A stretch of 43,498 nucleotides of DNA from an uncultured Coriobacteriaceae bacterium (GTDB taxonomy: Bacteria; Actinomycetota; Coriobacteriia; Coriobacteriales; Atopobiaceae), in contig CADBJR010000024.1 of assembly GCA_902795065.1 (NCBI GenBank), positions 1-43,498 on the forward strand, written 5' to 3'. This document shows, in pieces, positions 32,343 through 41,276 of this stretch; the first letter of the stretch is position 1; each line of letters begins with the position of its first letter. The notes under the pieces are model-generated. The model made no database searches, was not told the origin of the DNA, and saw only the letters and a list, made by a program, of their open reading frames with translations. The position numbers were made by a program, and so were the translations under genes.

Positions 32343-35300
32343 ATGCGCCATCCGTTCCTCACAGAGCTTTTCCGCTGCATCCGCGCGTCGCTGACGCGCT
32401 TCCTCGCCATCGTGGCCATCGTGGGCCTGGGCGTGGGCTTCTATGCCGGCCTGCGCATGGCCGGCCGCGACATGAGGACCTCGAGCGATGCGTTCTACGA
32501 CGGCACGCACCTCTACGACCTCAGGGTCGTCTCGACGCTCGGCCTGACCGACGAGCAGGTGGAGAGCATCTCCCGCATCGAGGGCGTCGACCAGGTCGTG
32601 GGCGGATACGCGGCCGACATCATGACGATGCTGAACGGCGAGCGCTACGCGATGCGCATCATGTCCTGCGACATGGATGCCGCGCGCGCGTCCGTCTCGG
32701 ATGGGGGAGGGGTCAACGTCGAGAGCGCCGATGAGCGCTATCTCAACCGCCTCTCGCTGGAGAGCGGAAGCTGGCCGACCGAACCCGACGAATGCGTGCT
32801 CTCCGCCGACCGCGTCATGGGCGAGCCTATCGAGATCGGCGATACCGTCGAGGTGCTCTACGGCACCGCGGACCTCGACGACGTCCTCGTCTACCGCACG
32901 TTCCGCGTGAGCGGCCTCATCCACTCCTCGTTCTATCCGTCGAGCGTCACGCTCGGCTACACCAACCTCGGCTCCGGCCAGATCCAGCAGTACATGTTCG
33001 TCTCGCCCGAGGCGTTCTCCGACGAGCTGCCCTTCACGGAGGTCTTCGTGACCGTGGAGGGCGCGGATGCCCTGATCAGCGGCGATGAGGACTACCTTGC
33101 GTGCGTCGACGAGGTCGCGGACCGCATCGAGGGGATGGGCCTTCCCGCGCAGCGCCTCGCCCAGATCAAGGAGGAGGCGGAGGCGGAGCTCGCCGACGCC
33201 CAGAAGGAGTACGACGAGGGGAAGGCCGAGGCGGACGAGGAGCTCGCGGATGCCGCGGAGAAGCTCGCTGCGGCGCTCGACGAGCTCGAAGATGCCGAGC
33301 GCGCCATCGCCAGCGGCCAACGCGACCTCGAGGACGGCATCGCCCAGCTTGCCGCTGCGCGCGCGGAGGCGGAACGCCAGCTCGCAGACGCCCGTGCGGC
33401 GCTCGAGGCCAACGGCCGCCGTCTCGATGATGCGGAGAAACAGCTCGGCATGACCCAGGCAGACATCGACGCCGCGCGCAAGGAGGTCGCCGAGAACCGC
33501 GAGAAGCTCGATGAGGCGGAGAAACAGCTCGGTATGACCCAGGCAGACATCGACGCCGCGCATGCCGAGCTCGACAAGGCTGCCGCGGAGTGGCAGGAGA
33601 CGCGCGGGCAGCTGGTGCGGGTCCGCGGGGACCTCGACTCGGTCGAGGGCGCGGTCGACGCGCTCGCCAGCCTCGCCCTGATCGACGGCGAACCCACCGA
33701 GGAGCAGCTCGAGGACGCGCGCGCCAAGGTCGAGGCGGCCGTGCAGGCTGCACGCGACCTCTTCGATTCCGGCCTCATCGACCCCGAATCGGAGGAGGTG
33801 CGCGCACGCATCGAGGAGCTTGCCGGCGATGTCATCGCCGAGCTCGAGCAGATCGACTTCGATGCCGATCCCGAGGCGGTGCTCGAACAGCTCCGTGCCA
33901 TCGCTCCCAGCGTCGCAGGGCGCATCGATGCCGCGATCGACGAGGCCGCTGTGCAGATCGACGACGGCATCGCGCAGGGCGATACGGCCATCGCCGAGGC
34001 ATCCGCCCAGCTCGACCAGGCGCAGGACGCCCGGAACCAGATCGACGAGGGCCGGCGTCAGCTCGACGAGGCGTCCGCCCAGCTCGACCAGGCGCAGGAC
34101 GCCCGGAACCAGATCGACGAGGGCCGCCGTCAGCTTGCAGACGGCTGGCAAACCTACTACGACCAGGCTGCTCGCGCCGAGCAGTCTCTTGCGAGCGCGC
34201 AGCGCACGCTCGACGATGCCGCCGCGCAGCTCGCCGACGCCCGCCGCCAGCTCGAGGAGGGCCGCGAGGAGTACGAGCGCGGTCTCGCCACCTACAACGA
34301 CAGCCTTGCCGAGGTGAACAGCCGCCTCGCCGATGCCGCCTCCCAGCTCGCTGCAGCCCGTGCCGATATCGATGCGCTCGAGGAGCCCTCGGTCTATGTC
34401 CTCGACCGCACGATGAACGTGGGCATCGCCTGCTACCACGACGAGTCGGAGCGCATCGACGCGATCGCGGCGGTCTTCCCCTTCATCTTCTTCCTCGTTG
34501 CGGCGCTCGTCTCGCTCACGACCATGACGCGCATGGTCGAGGACGAGCGCATCGATATCGGCACCCACAAGGCGCTGGGCTTCTCGACGGCGCGCATCAC
34601 GGCGAAGTATGTGGCCTATGCGGCGCTTGCCGGCATCGTGGGCAGCATTCTCGGCATCGCCATCCTCTCGCAGGTGCTGCCCTGGGTGGTCGAGTTCGCC
34701 TATGCCATCATCTACAACATCCCGATCGTGATGCCGCTGCCCATCGACGCGGGCATCTCGCTCGTCGCATCCTGCGTCGGCCTCGGGGTGACCTTCCTTG
34801 CGATCTTCGGGGCAGCGGCGGCGACGCTGCGGGAGGTCCCCGCTACGCTCATGCTGCCGCGTGCTCCCAAGGCGGGCAAGCGCATCCTGCTCGAGCACGT
34901 GGGCATCATCTGGCGCAACCTCTCCTTCTCTTGGAAGGTGACCTGCCGAAACCTCTTCCGCTACAAGCGCCGCCTGGCCATGACCCTGATCGGCATCGCC
35001 GGCTGCACGGGCCTGCTCCTGACCGGTCTCGGGCTGCACGACTCAATCTGGGACATCATCGCCTACCAGTACGAGAACGCGGATGCCATCACGCGCTACA
35101 ACGTCATCATCGGCATGTCGTCGGACGCGGATGATACGGACATGGACCGCGTCGAGGATGTGCTCGCCGATGTGGGCGCCGCCGACGGCTTCGCCCGCTT
35201 CGACCTCGAGAACATGCAGGCCTCGGCCGAGGGCTATTCGGGCACGACGGCGCTCCAGGTGAACGTCGCGGACGATTGCGCGGCGTTCGAGGAGCTCGTC

Positions 35301-36095
35301 GACATGCGCACGCGCTCCGGCAAGGAGCACATCGCGTTCGGTCCGAGGTCGGTCGTCATCACCGAGAAGGTCGCGAAGCACCTCGGCGTGGGCGTGGGCG
35401 ACGAGGTGATCCTGTACGACCAGGACGAGATCGGCAACGCCACGGGTGCGGGACATGCTTTCACCATCACCGACGTGTGCGAGAACTACGTCTACCATTA
35501 CGTCTTCATCGGTGCGGATGCTTGGGAAGAGGCGGTCGGCAAGCCGTGCTCCATCGACTCGATCCTCGTGCGCATCAAGGAGGGCGACGAGGTGCGCCTC
35601 GCGGTTTCCGACGCGCTTGCCGACGACGACGCGGTGGCGACCATCGTCTTCAACACCGAGACGATCGATGCGTACCGCAAGAGCCTGCGCTCGGTCAACC
35701 TCGTCGTCGTGGTGCTCGTGGCCGCGGCGGCTGCGCTCGCGTTCATCGTGCTCTACAATCTCATCAACATCCAGCTCATCGAGCGCACGCGCGAGATCGC
35801 GAGCCTGAAGGTGCTCGGCTTCGACCGTCACGAGGTCGCGGCCTATCTCTTCCGCGAGACCTTCCTGCTCGTGATCGCGGGCGCGTTGATCGGATTGGCG
35901 CTCGGCGTGGTCATGGAGGGGTTCGTCGTGACGACCGCGGAGGTCGACGCCGTGATGTTCGGCCGCGATATCCACCTGCCGAGCTTCCTGATCTCGTTCG
36001 GGATGACGCTGGTCTTCTCGTTCATCGTGATGGCCGCGATCATGCCGAAGCTTCGCAAGATCGACATGGTCGAGAGCTTGAAGAGCGTCGACTAG
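32343..36095 (+). CDS. FtsX-like ABC permease with long extracellular coiled coil
   Basis: A 1250-residue permease. One N-terminal membrane segment (FLAIVAIVGLGVGFYAGL), an outer domain, then about 400 residues (roughly 270-680) of Ala/Glu/Gln/Asp-rich heptads forming a coiled coil, then three segments (FPFIFFLVAALVSLTTM and following) of the first FtsX unit, and a second FtsX unit with four segments (MTLIGIAGCTGLLLTGLGL; LVVVVLVAAAAALAFIVLYNLI; FLLVIAGALIGLALGVVMEG; ISFGMTLVFSFIVMAAIM). The coiled coil contains recent DNA duplications (72-bp and 84-bp periods). Partner of the ATPase just upstream. Cargo unknown; such permeases may act on envelope polymers or antimicrobial peptides. Confidence 0.88.
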   Translation: MRHPFLTELFRCIRASLTRFLAIVAIVGLGVGFYAGLRMAGRDMRTSSDAFYDGTHLYDLRVVSTLGLTDEQVESISRIEGVDQVVGGYAADIMTMLNGERYAMRIMSCDMDAARASVSDGGGVNVESADERYLNRLSLESGSWPTEPDECVLSADRVMGEPIEIGDTVEVLYGTADLDDVLVYRTFRVSGLIHSSFYPSSVTLGYTNLGSGQIQQYMFVSPEAFSDELPFTEVFVTVEGADALISGDEDYLACVDEVADRIEGMGLPAQRLAQIKEEAEAELADAQKEYDEGKAEADEELADAAEKLAAALDELEDAERAIASGQRDLEDGIAQLAAARAEAERQLADARAALEANGRRLDDAEKQLGMTQADIDAARKEVAENREKLDEAEKQLGMTQADIDAAHAELDKAAAEWQETRGQLVRVRGDLDSVEGAVDALASLALIDGEPTEEQLEDARAKVEAAVQAARDLFDSGLIDPESEEVRARIEELAGDVIAELEQIDFDADPEAVLEQLRAIAPSVAGRIDAAIDEAAVQIDDGIAQGDTAIAEASAQLDQAQDARNQIDEGRRQLDEASAQLDQAQDARNQIDEGRRQLADGWQTYYDQAARAEQSLASAQRTLDDAAAQLADARRQLEEGREEYERGLATYNDSLAEVNSRLADAASQLAAARADIDALEEPSVYVLDRTMNVGIACYHDESERIDAIAAVFPFIFFLVAALVSLTTMTRMVEDERIDIGTHKALGFSTARITAKYVAYAALAGIVGSILGIAILSQVLPWVVEFAYAIIYNIPIVMPLPIDAGISLVASCVGLGVTFLAIFGAAAATLREVPATLMLPRAPKAGKRILLEHVGIIWRNLSFSWKVTCRNLFRYKRRLAMTLIGIAGCTGLLLTGLGLHDSIWDIIAYQYENADAITRYNVIIGMSSDADDTDMDRVEDVLADVGAADGFARFDLENMQASAEGYSGTTALQVNVADDCAAFEELVDMRTRSGKEHIAFGPRSVVITEKVAKHLGVGVGDEVILYDQDEIGNATGAGHAFTITDVCENYVYHYVFIGADAWEEAVGKPCSIDSILVRIKEGDEVRLAVSDALADDDAVATIVFNTETIDAYRKSLRSVNLVVVVLVAAAAALAFIVLYNLINIQLIERTREIASLKVLGFDRHEVAAYLFRETFLLVIAGALIGLALGVVMEGFVVTTAEVDAVMFGRDIHLPSFLISFGMTLVFSFIVMAAIMPKLRKIDMVESLKSVD
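33432..33561. repeat. 84-bp period duplication in the coiled-coil coding region
   Basis: A segment beginning GCGGAGAAACAGCTCGG at 33432 recurs at 33516 with few changes over about 45 bp, encoding AEKQLGMTQADIDAA twice, 28 residues apart. Confidence 0.8.
33996..34139. repeat. 72-bp tandem duplication in the coiled-coil coding region
   Basis: Two adjacent 72-bp units (33996-34067, 34068-34139) are nearly identical over about 68 bp and encode the 24-residue unit starting EASAQLDQAQDARNQIDEGR twice. Confidence 0.9.
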
Positions 36096-36108
36096 GAGGT
36101 GCTGCACC

Positions 36109-36996
36109 GTGATCAAGCTCGTGCTGGCCGATATGGATGGGACCCTCGTGCCCTTCACCTCGGAGACCGCATCCACGCGGACGCTGGCGTCCATCAATGC
36201 CCTCAGGATATGCGGCATCGAGTTCGGCTGCGCCACCGGCCGTACCAACAAAGATGTCACGGCGCATCTCTCCTATCATCCCGAGTACACGACGACAGGT
36301 ATCTATGCGAGTGGCAAGCAGGTGTTTGTGCGCGGTGAGCAGATTCTCAGCCAACCGATTCCGTCCGACGTGCTCGCCGAGGTCGCGCGCGTCGCGGCGC
36401 AATCGGATGACTGGCTGCTCATCCCGTTCATCGACGGCTTCGATCCGGAGCGTCCGTACGGCACCGTGCCCGTGCTGATCGGGGAGGATGTCGTGAAGGT
36501 CGACCGTATCCTCAGCGGCAAGGTCGATCCCGAGACCGGGTTCAGCCTCTGGCCCGGGCGCGTCATGGTCGATGAGGTGCCGGATGTCGATGTGTTCTGC
36601 GTCGGAGCTTTGGTCGAGGGCGGGCAGGCCAACATCGGGTCGCTCTACGAGCAGTTCTACGCGAGCTTCCCCGACATGAACCTCATGAATTCCGCCGATG
36701 GCTGGTGCGACGTCAACAGGGGCACCACGAACAAATCGACTCCGTTCCCGCTGCTCCTCGATGCAATGGGTCTCGAGGTGGACGATGTGGTGTTCCTCGC
36801 CGATTCCGAGAACGATATCGAGCTCATGAAGCTCATTCCCAATTCGCTCTGCGTGGCAGGTGGGGCTGAAGCGGCTTTGGAGCAGGCGCTGTCCGTCATT
36901 CCTTCTGCGGAGGATGACGGCCCTGCCCAGTTCATGGAGGCGCTCGCAGCTTGCGGCGGCGACCTCTCCGCGGCGCTGGCGACCCTAGATCGTTAA
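36109..36996 (+). CDS. HAD superfamily (Cof-type) hydrolase
   Basis: A 295-residue phosphatase-like protein. Motif I DMDGTLV with the nucleophile Asp at the N-terminus, motif II in CATGRTN, motif III Lys in NRGTTNKST and motif IV ADSENDIELM, as in the Cof/YwpJ branch that dephosphorylates sugar phosphates or cofactors. GTG start at 36109 after TAGGAGGTG, 13 bp past the permease stop, so probably read through from the ABC operon. Substrate unknown. Confidence 0.9.
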   Translation: MIKLVLADMDGTLVPFTSETASTRTLASINALRICGIEFGCATGRTNKDVTAHLSYHPEYTTTGIYASGKQVFVRGEQILSQPIPSDVLAEVARVAAQSDDWLLIPFIDGFDPERPYGTVPVLIGEDVVKVDRILSGKVDPETGFSLWPGRVMVDEVPDVDVFCVGALVEGGQANIGSLYEQFYASFPDMNLMNSADGWCDVNRGTTNKSTPFPLLLDAMGLEVDDVVFLADSENDIELMKLIPNSLCVAGGAEAALEQALSVIPSAEDDGPAQFMEALAACGGDLSAALATLDR

Positions 36997-37013
36997 GACG
37001 CTACCTGCAATTG

Positions 37014-37104
37014 GGGACGGTTCCTTTTTCGCGGTTTTCCGCGAAAAAGGAACCGTCCCGAAAGCGCGGAAAACCGCGAAAAAGGAACCGTCCCGAAAGC
37101 GCGG
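37014..37104. repeat. REP-like palindrome with an extra direct-repeat arm
   Basis: Arms 37014-37034 and 37039-37059 form a perfect 21-bp palindrome (GGGACGGTTCCTTTTTCGCGG) with loop TTTT. The right arm plus CGAAAGCGCGG (37039-37069) is then repeated exactly at 37074-37104, 35 bp on. The GGGGACGGTTCC-type core is familiar to me from REP-like families of gut bacteria, some of them tied to RAYT transposases; no transposase is in the window. Confidence 0.8.
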
Positions 37105-37113
37105 TTCAAGGGA

Positions 37114-37137
37114 AGAGCCGCCCCGGAGGGCGGCTCT
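37114..37137 (-). terminator. Terminator after phosphoglucomutase
   Basis: AGAGCCGCCC / GGGCGGCTCT ten-pair stem with loop CGGA; on the minus strand followed by TCCCTTG. It lies 26 bp past the stop. Confidence 0.65.
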
Positions 37138-37162
37138 CGTGTGATGCGATGCAGATTCTCGA

Positions 37163-38887
37163 CTAGCTCAGGATGGCCTTGCTCGCCTCGTCGAGCTTCG
37201 CGCGCACGGCCTCGGCGGCCTCGCGGGTCTCGCCCTTGGCGAAGAGGTAGGCCTTGACCTTGGGCTCGGTGCCGGACGGGCGGAAGATGACCTTGTTGCC
37301 GCCCTCGAGGCGGTACTCGATGGCGTTGGTGCCGGGAAGCACCTGCGGGGCCTCCTTCTGCAGGCCGCCGACGCGCGGCATCTCGGGGCCGGTGGCGAAG
37401 TCGGTGACGCCCGTGACGGCGAAGCCGGCGATCTCGGAGAGCGGCTCCTCGCGCAGGCCGGTCATGATGCCCGCCATCTTGTCGGCGCCGGCAGCGCCCG
37501 GGAAGCTCGCGTTGACCGTGCCGTTGAGGTAGTAGCCGTACTTCTTGTAGAGCTCCTCCATGGCCTCATAGAGGTCCATGCCGCGGGCAGCGTAGTCGGA
37601 GGCCATCTCGACGCAGATCATCGTGGCGACGATGGCGTCCTTGTCGCGGGCGTGCGTGCCCACGAGGTAGCCGTAGGACTCCTCGAAGCCCATGAGGTAG
37701 CGGTCCTCCTCGCCGGCGGCCTTGAGCTGGTCGATCTGGTCGCCCAGATACTTGAAGCCGGTGAGCACGCGGCGCAGCTCGAAGCCCCAGTCCTCGGCGA
37801 GCGCGTCGGGCATGACGGAGGAGACGATCGTGGTGACGGCAACCTTCTCAGCCACGTTCTCGCCGTTCTTGGCAGCCTGCTGGCAGAGCCAGTCCATCAT
37901 GAGGACGCCCATCTCGTTGCCGGAGATGAGGACGTAGTCGCCGTCGTGCGGGATGGCGGCGCCCATGCGGTCGGCGTCGGGGTCGGTGGCGACGACCAGG
38001 TTGGGCTTGACCTCCTCGGCGAGCTTGAGGGCCAGGTCGAGCGCCTCGCGGAACTCGGGGTTGGGATAGGTGCAGGTGGGGAAGTGGCCGTCGGGCTCTG
38101 CCTGCTCGGGGACGATCGAGACGTCGGTGACGCCGATCTCCTTGAGGATGCGGGTCACGCACTCGATGCCGGTGCCGTTGAGCGGGGTGTAGACCACCTT
38201 GTAGCCGTCGGCGGCCTTGAAGCCGGGCACGGAGACCTTCTTGACGGCGGCGATGAAGGCGTCGAGGACCTCCTCGGGTGTCCACTCGACGAGGCCCTTC
38301 TCGAGCGCCTCATCGAAGTCCATGCAGCGCACGTCGTCGAAGATGTCGACCTTGGCGATGTTGGCGCTGATCTCGTCGGCCGCCTCGTTGGCGATCTGGC
38401 CGCCGTTGTCGTTGTAGACCTTGTAGCCGTTGTACGGCGCGGGGTTGTGGGACGCCGTGAGGACGATGCCCGCGGAGGTCTTGAGGTAGCGCACCGCGAA
38501 GGAGAGCGTGGGGACGGGCTCGATGCGCGGATAGACGAAGACGTGGATGCCGTTGGCCGCGAGCACGCCGGCGGCGACCTTCTGGAAATCCTCGCCATGG
38601 AGGCGCGAGTCGCGCGCGATGGCGACGGTGGGGTTCTCGTAATGGGCGTTGAGGTAGTCGGCGAGGCCCTGGGTGGCCTGGGCGACCACATGGATGTTCA
38701 TGCGGTTGGTGCCCACACCGAGCACGCCGCGCAGGCCGGCGGTGCCGAAGGCGAGGCTGCGGTAGAACGCATCGAAAAGCTTGTCCTCATCGCCTGCGGC
38801 GACGAGTGCGTCGAGCTCCTCCTTGAGCTCGGGGTCGGTGAGGTGCTCCTGCCAGAGCTGGACCTTCTCGAGGATTTCAGCGTTCAT
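37163..38887 (-). CDS. Alpha-phosphoglucomutase / phosphomannomutase family (PgcA-like)
   Basis: Interconverts glucose 1- and 6-phosphate (or the mannose pair). The 574 residues show RSLAFGTAGLRGVLGVGTNRMN, the phosphoserine loop TASHNPAPYNGYK, metal loop ATDPDADRMG, GFKYLGDQI, GFEESYGYLVG and the C-terminal RPSGTEPK phosphate site. The length and FGTAGLRG start match the long PgcA type of Gram-positive bacteria. AAAGGGAG precedes the ATG. Monocistronic, divergent from rlmKL; TAAGAT at about 38932-38937 (minus) is a candidate -10. Confidence 0.93.
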   Translation of the reverse strand: MNAEILEKVQLWQEHLTDPELKEELDALVAAGDEDKLFDAFYRSLAFGTAGLRGVLGVGTNRMNIHVVAQATQGLADYLNAHYENPTVAIARDSRLHGEDFQKVAAGVLAANGIHVFVYPRIEPVPTLSFAVRYLKTSAGIVLTASHNPAPYNGYKVYNDNGGQIANEAADEISANIAKVDIFDDVRCMDFDEALEKGLVEWTPEEVLDAFIAAVKKVSVPGFKAADGYKVVYTPLNGTGIECVTRILKEIGVTDVSIVPEQAEPDGHFPTCTYPNPEFREALDLALKLAEEVKPNLVVATDPDADRMGAAIPHDGDYVLISGNEMGVLMMDWLCQQAAKNGENVAEKVAVTTIVSSVMPDALAEDWGFELRRVLTGFKYLGDQIDQLKAAGEEDRYLMGFEESYGYLVGTHARDKDAIVATMICVEMASDYAARGMDLYEAMEELYKKYGYYLNGTVNASFPGAAGADKMAGIMTGLREEPLSEIAGFAVTGVTDFATGPEMPRVGGLQKEAPQVLPGTNAIEYRLEGGNKVIFRPSGTEPKVKAYLFAKGETREAAEAVRAKLDEASKAILS

Positions 38888-39001
38888 AGGCTCCCTTTCT
38901 CAAGGCGTGGGGATAACTTCGCACACCATAAATCTTAATTGAGCGCGCGCCCATACGCAGCGAGAATGGCGTGAATCGCACGCCAACTTGCGCATGCGGC
39001 A

Positions 39002-39026
39002 ACGTATCATTGAGTGAGACGTATCA
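39002..39026. promoter_or_regulatory. Direct repeat in the rlmKL upstream region
   Basis: ACGTATCA occurs at 39002-39009 and 39019-39026, 17 bp apart; the first copy includes TATCAT, a possible -10. Significance unknown. Confidence 0.3.
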
Positions 39027-39038
39027 CGGAGGTGGACG

Positions 39039-41195
39039 GTGGATTTCCAAGCGACATGCCCGACGGGTCTCGAGGACCTGCTGGCCGACGAGCTGAGGGC
39101 CTTGGGAGCGGAGCAGGTGCGCCCCCTGAAGGGCCAGGTGGCCTTCTCAGGCACGCTCGGGACGGGCTTTTCGGCATGCCTGCGCTCGCACCTCGCCTCG
39201 CGCATCATCCTCGTGCTCGCCCGCGTGGACGCGTCCGACGCCGATGCGCTCTACGCATCGCTGCGCGAGATCGCCTGGGAGGACCAGATCGACCCCCGCA
39301 CGAGCTTCATGGTCGATGCCCATGGCACCAACGAGCGCCTCAAGAACACGCAGTTCATCGCCGAGTGGTCGAAGGACGCGATCGTCGACCGCATCTTCGC
39401 GCGCCGCGGCGCACGCCCCTCCGTCGACCGCGAGCGGCCCGGCACCGTGGTGTCGCTGCGCCTCCGCGGGGAACGCGCTGCGGTGGGCATCGTGCTCACG
39501 GGCGGCAGGCCGCTGTTCGCGCGCGGGCTGGGGCGCCGCCAGTCGGGCATCAGGAGCGACTATGCCGCTGCGCTGATACGCATGTCGGGATGGGATGGTG
39601 CATCTCCTATAGCGCTGATCACGCAGGGCGAGGCGCTCGCCTGCGAATGCGCGCTCATCGGCGAGCATGCCGCTCCCGGCCTTCTGCGCCCCTCCATCGG
39701 CTGCGAGTCATGGGGCGGATTCGATGCGGCGCTTGCGGAACGTATCCGCGAGCAGGCCGTGGCGGAGCGGACCGATCCCCGCGCACCCATCATCGTCCTC
39801 GATCGGAACGGGCAGGCCAGCCGCATGCGCACAGCGCTCCGCGAGCTCGGCCTCTCGTCGCAGCTCGTCTCCGCGTTGGATCCGTCTGGATTCGCCGATG
39901 CGTCTGCGCTCGTGCTCGACGCCTCATGGGTCTTCGAGGACGCCCTTGCGCAGGAGATCGCCCTCTGCGATCAGGTCGAGCAGGCGCTTGCTGCATGCCC
40001 TCGGGCAGCACGCGCCGCCCTCTTCTCGCATGCCGGCCTCGCGGCAACGCTCGGCGCCGAGGCATCTGAATCCCGTACCGTCCCGCTCGGACGTTCCGAT
40101 GCCGTCATCGAGGTCGTCGACCCGCGTATCCTGACCCCGCGTCCACGCGTCTCATGTCCCGCTCCCGATGGAACCCGCCACGACGTCGCCGTCTCCGTCC
40201 CGGGGTCCGAGCAGTTCGCAGCGCGCCTCGCAAAGGTCGCCCGCGAGCGCAGGAAATGGGCGGCTCGCGAGGATGTGTCCTGCTACCGCGTCTACGATGC
40301 GGACCTTCCCGACTATGCGCTGTCCATCGAACGCTACGGCGATGCGGATGGCAGGGGAAGCTGGCTCGCGCTTGCAGAATACGCGCCACCCGCATCCGTC
40401 GACCCGAGCCTCGCGCGCAGGCGCCTCGGGGATGCACTCGCCATCGCGCCCGTCATCCTCGGCGTCGATCCTGCGCATGTGAGCCTGCGCACGCGCACCC
40501 GCGCCCGCGGCGGGTCACAGTATGCCGACGAGGGTTCCGAGGTCGAGCATGCCGTGCGCATCATAGAGGAAGGCGGCCTCGAGTTCGAGGTCGACTTCGG
40601 GAGGCGCCTCGACTGCGGCATCTTCCTCGACCACCGCGATACGCGCGCAGAGCTGCGCGAGATGATGAAGCAGGCGCCCCAGCCCAAGCGGTTCCTCAAC
40701 CTCTTCGCCTACACGGGGACCGCGACCTGCTACGCGGCCGACGGGGGAGCATTCGAGACCACGACCGTCGACCTCTCGCGACCTTCGCTCGACTGGGCGC
40801 GCCGCAACATGGCACGCAACGGATTCGACGGGCCGGAGCATCGTTTCGTGCAGGCTGACGTGCTGGCGTGGGTCGACGAGCAGCGCCATGCGCGGGGAGC
40901 ATCACGCTACGAGCTCGTCTTCTGCGACGTCCCCACGTTCTCGAACTCGGCACGCATGCGCAAGAGCGCCTTCGACGTGCAGCGCGACCACGCAGAACTC
41001 CTGATCGGCGTATCGCGCCTGCTCTCCGAGGAGGGCATCTGCGTGTTCTCGTGCAATCTGCGCAGCTTCAAACCCGATGTCGAGAAGCTCGCGCGTGCGG
41101 GCGTCTCGATCGAGGACATCACCGCGCGCACCATCCCGCATGATTTCGCGCGCACCCCGCGCATCCACAGCTGCTACCTCGTGCGGCGCAGCTGA
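39039..41195 (+). CDS. rlmL: Bifunctional 23S rRNA methyltransferase RlmKL, with degenerate RlmL half
   Basis: 718 residues collinear with E. coli RlmKL (702). The N-terminal THUMP/RlmL region is recognisable (FQATCPTGLEDLLADEL, NTQFIAEWSKDAIVDRI, FARGLGRRQSG, HAAPGLLRP), but the SAM motif expected as DPMCGSGTLLIE reads SPIALITQGEALACE (about residues 188-202) and no NPPYGER motif exists near residue 280-300. The C-terminal RlmK domain keeps RVYDADLPDYALSIERY, DCGIFLDHRDTR, the SAM loop NLFAYTGTATCYAA and VPTFSNSARM (usually DPPTFSNS). Likely only 7-methylguanosine activity (RlmK) remains. GTG start at 39039 after GGAGGT. Confidence 0.88.
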   Translation: MDFQATCPTGLEDLLADELRALGAEQVRPLKGQVAFSGTLGTGFSACLRSHLASRIILVLARVDASDADALYASLREIAWEDQIDPRTSFMVDAHGTNERLKNTQFIAEWSKDAIVDRIFARRGARPSVDRERPGTVVSLRLRGERAAVGIVLTGGRPLFARGLGRRQSGIRSDYAAALIRMSGWDGASPIALITQGEALACECALIGEHAAPGLLRPSIGCESWGGFDAALAERIREQAVAERTDPRAPIIVLDRNGQASRMRTALRELGLSSQLVSALDPSGFADASALVLDASWVFEDALAQEIALCDQVEQALAACPRAARAALFSHAGLAATLGAEASESRTVPLGRSDAVIEVVDPRILTPRPRVSCPAPDGTRHDVAVSVPGSEQFAARLAKVARERRKWAAREDVSCYRVYDADLPDYALSIERYGDADGRGSWLALAEYAPPASVDPSLARRRLGDALAIAPVILGVDPAHVSLRTRTRARGGSQYADEGSEVEHAVRIIEEGGLEFEVDFGRRLDCGIFLDHRDTRAELREMMKQAPQPKRFLNLFAYTGTATCYAADGGAFETTTVDLSRPSLDWARRNMARNGFDGPEHRFVQADVLAWVDEQRHARGASRYELVFCDVPTFSNSARMRKSAFDVQRDHAELLIGVSRLLSEEGICVFSCNLRSFKPDVEKLARAGVSIEDITARTIPHDFARTPRIHSCYLVRRS

Positions 41196-41228
41196 TATCG
41201 GTTCCATCGCAGGCTGAAGATGCAAGAA

Positions 41229-41250
41229 GAGGGGCCCCGCAGGGCCCCTC
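41229..41250 (-). terminator. Terminator between convergent rlmKL and PBP genes
   Basis: GAGGGGCCC / GGGCCCCTC nine-pair stem with loop CGCA; on the minus strand followed by TTCTT. It may serve both converging genes. Confidence 0.65.
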
Positions 41251-41276
41251 GATGCTTCGATGTATCGTAAGGCAGA

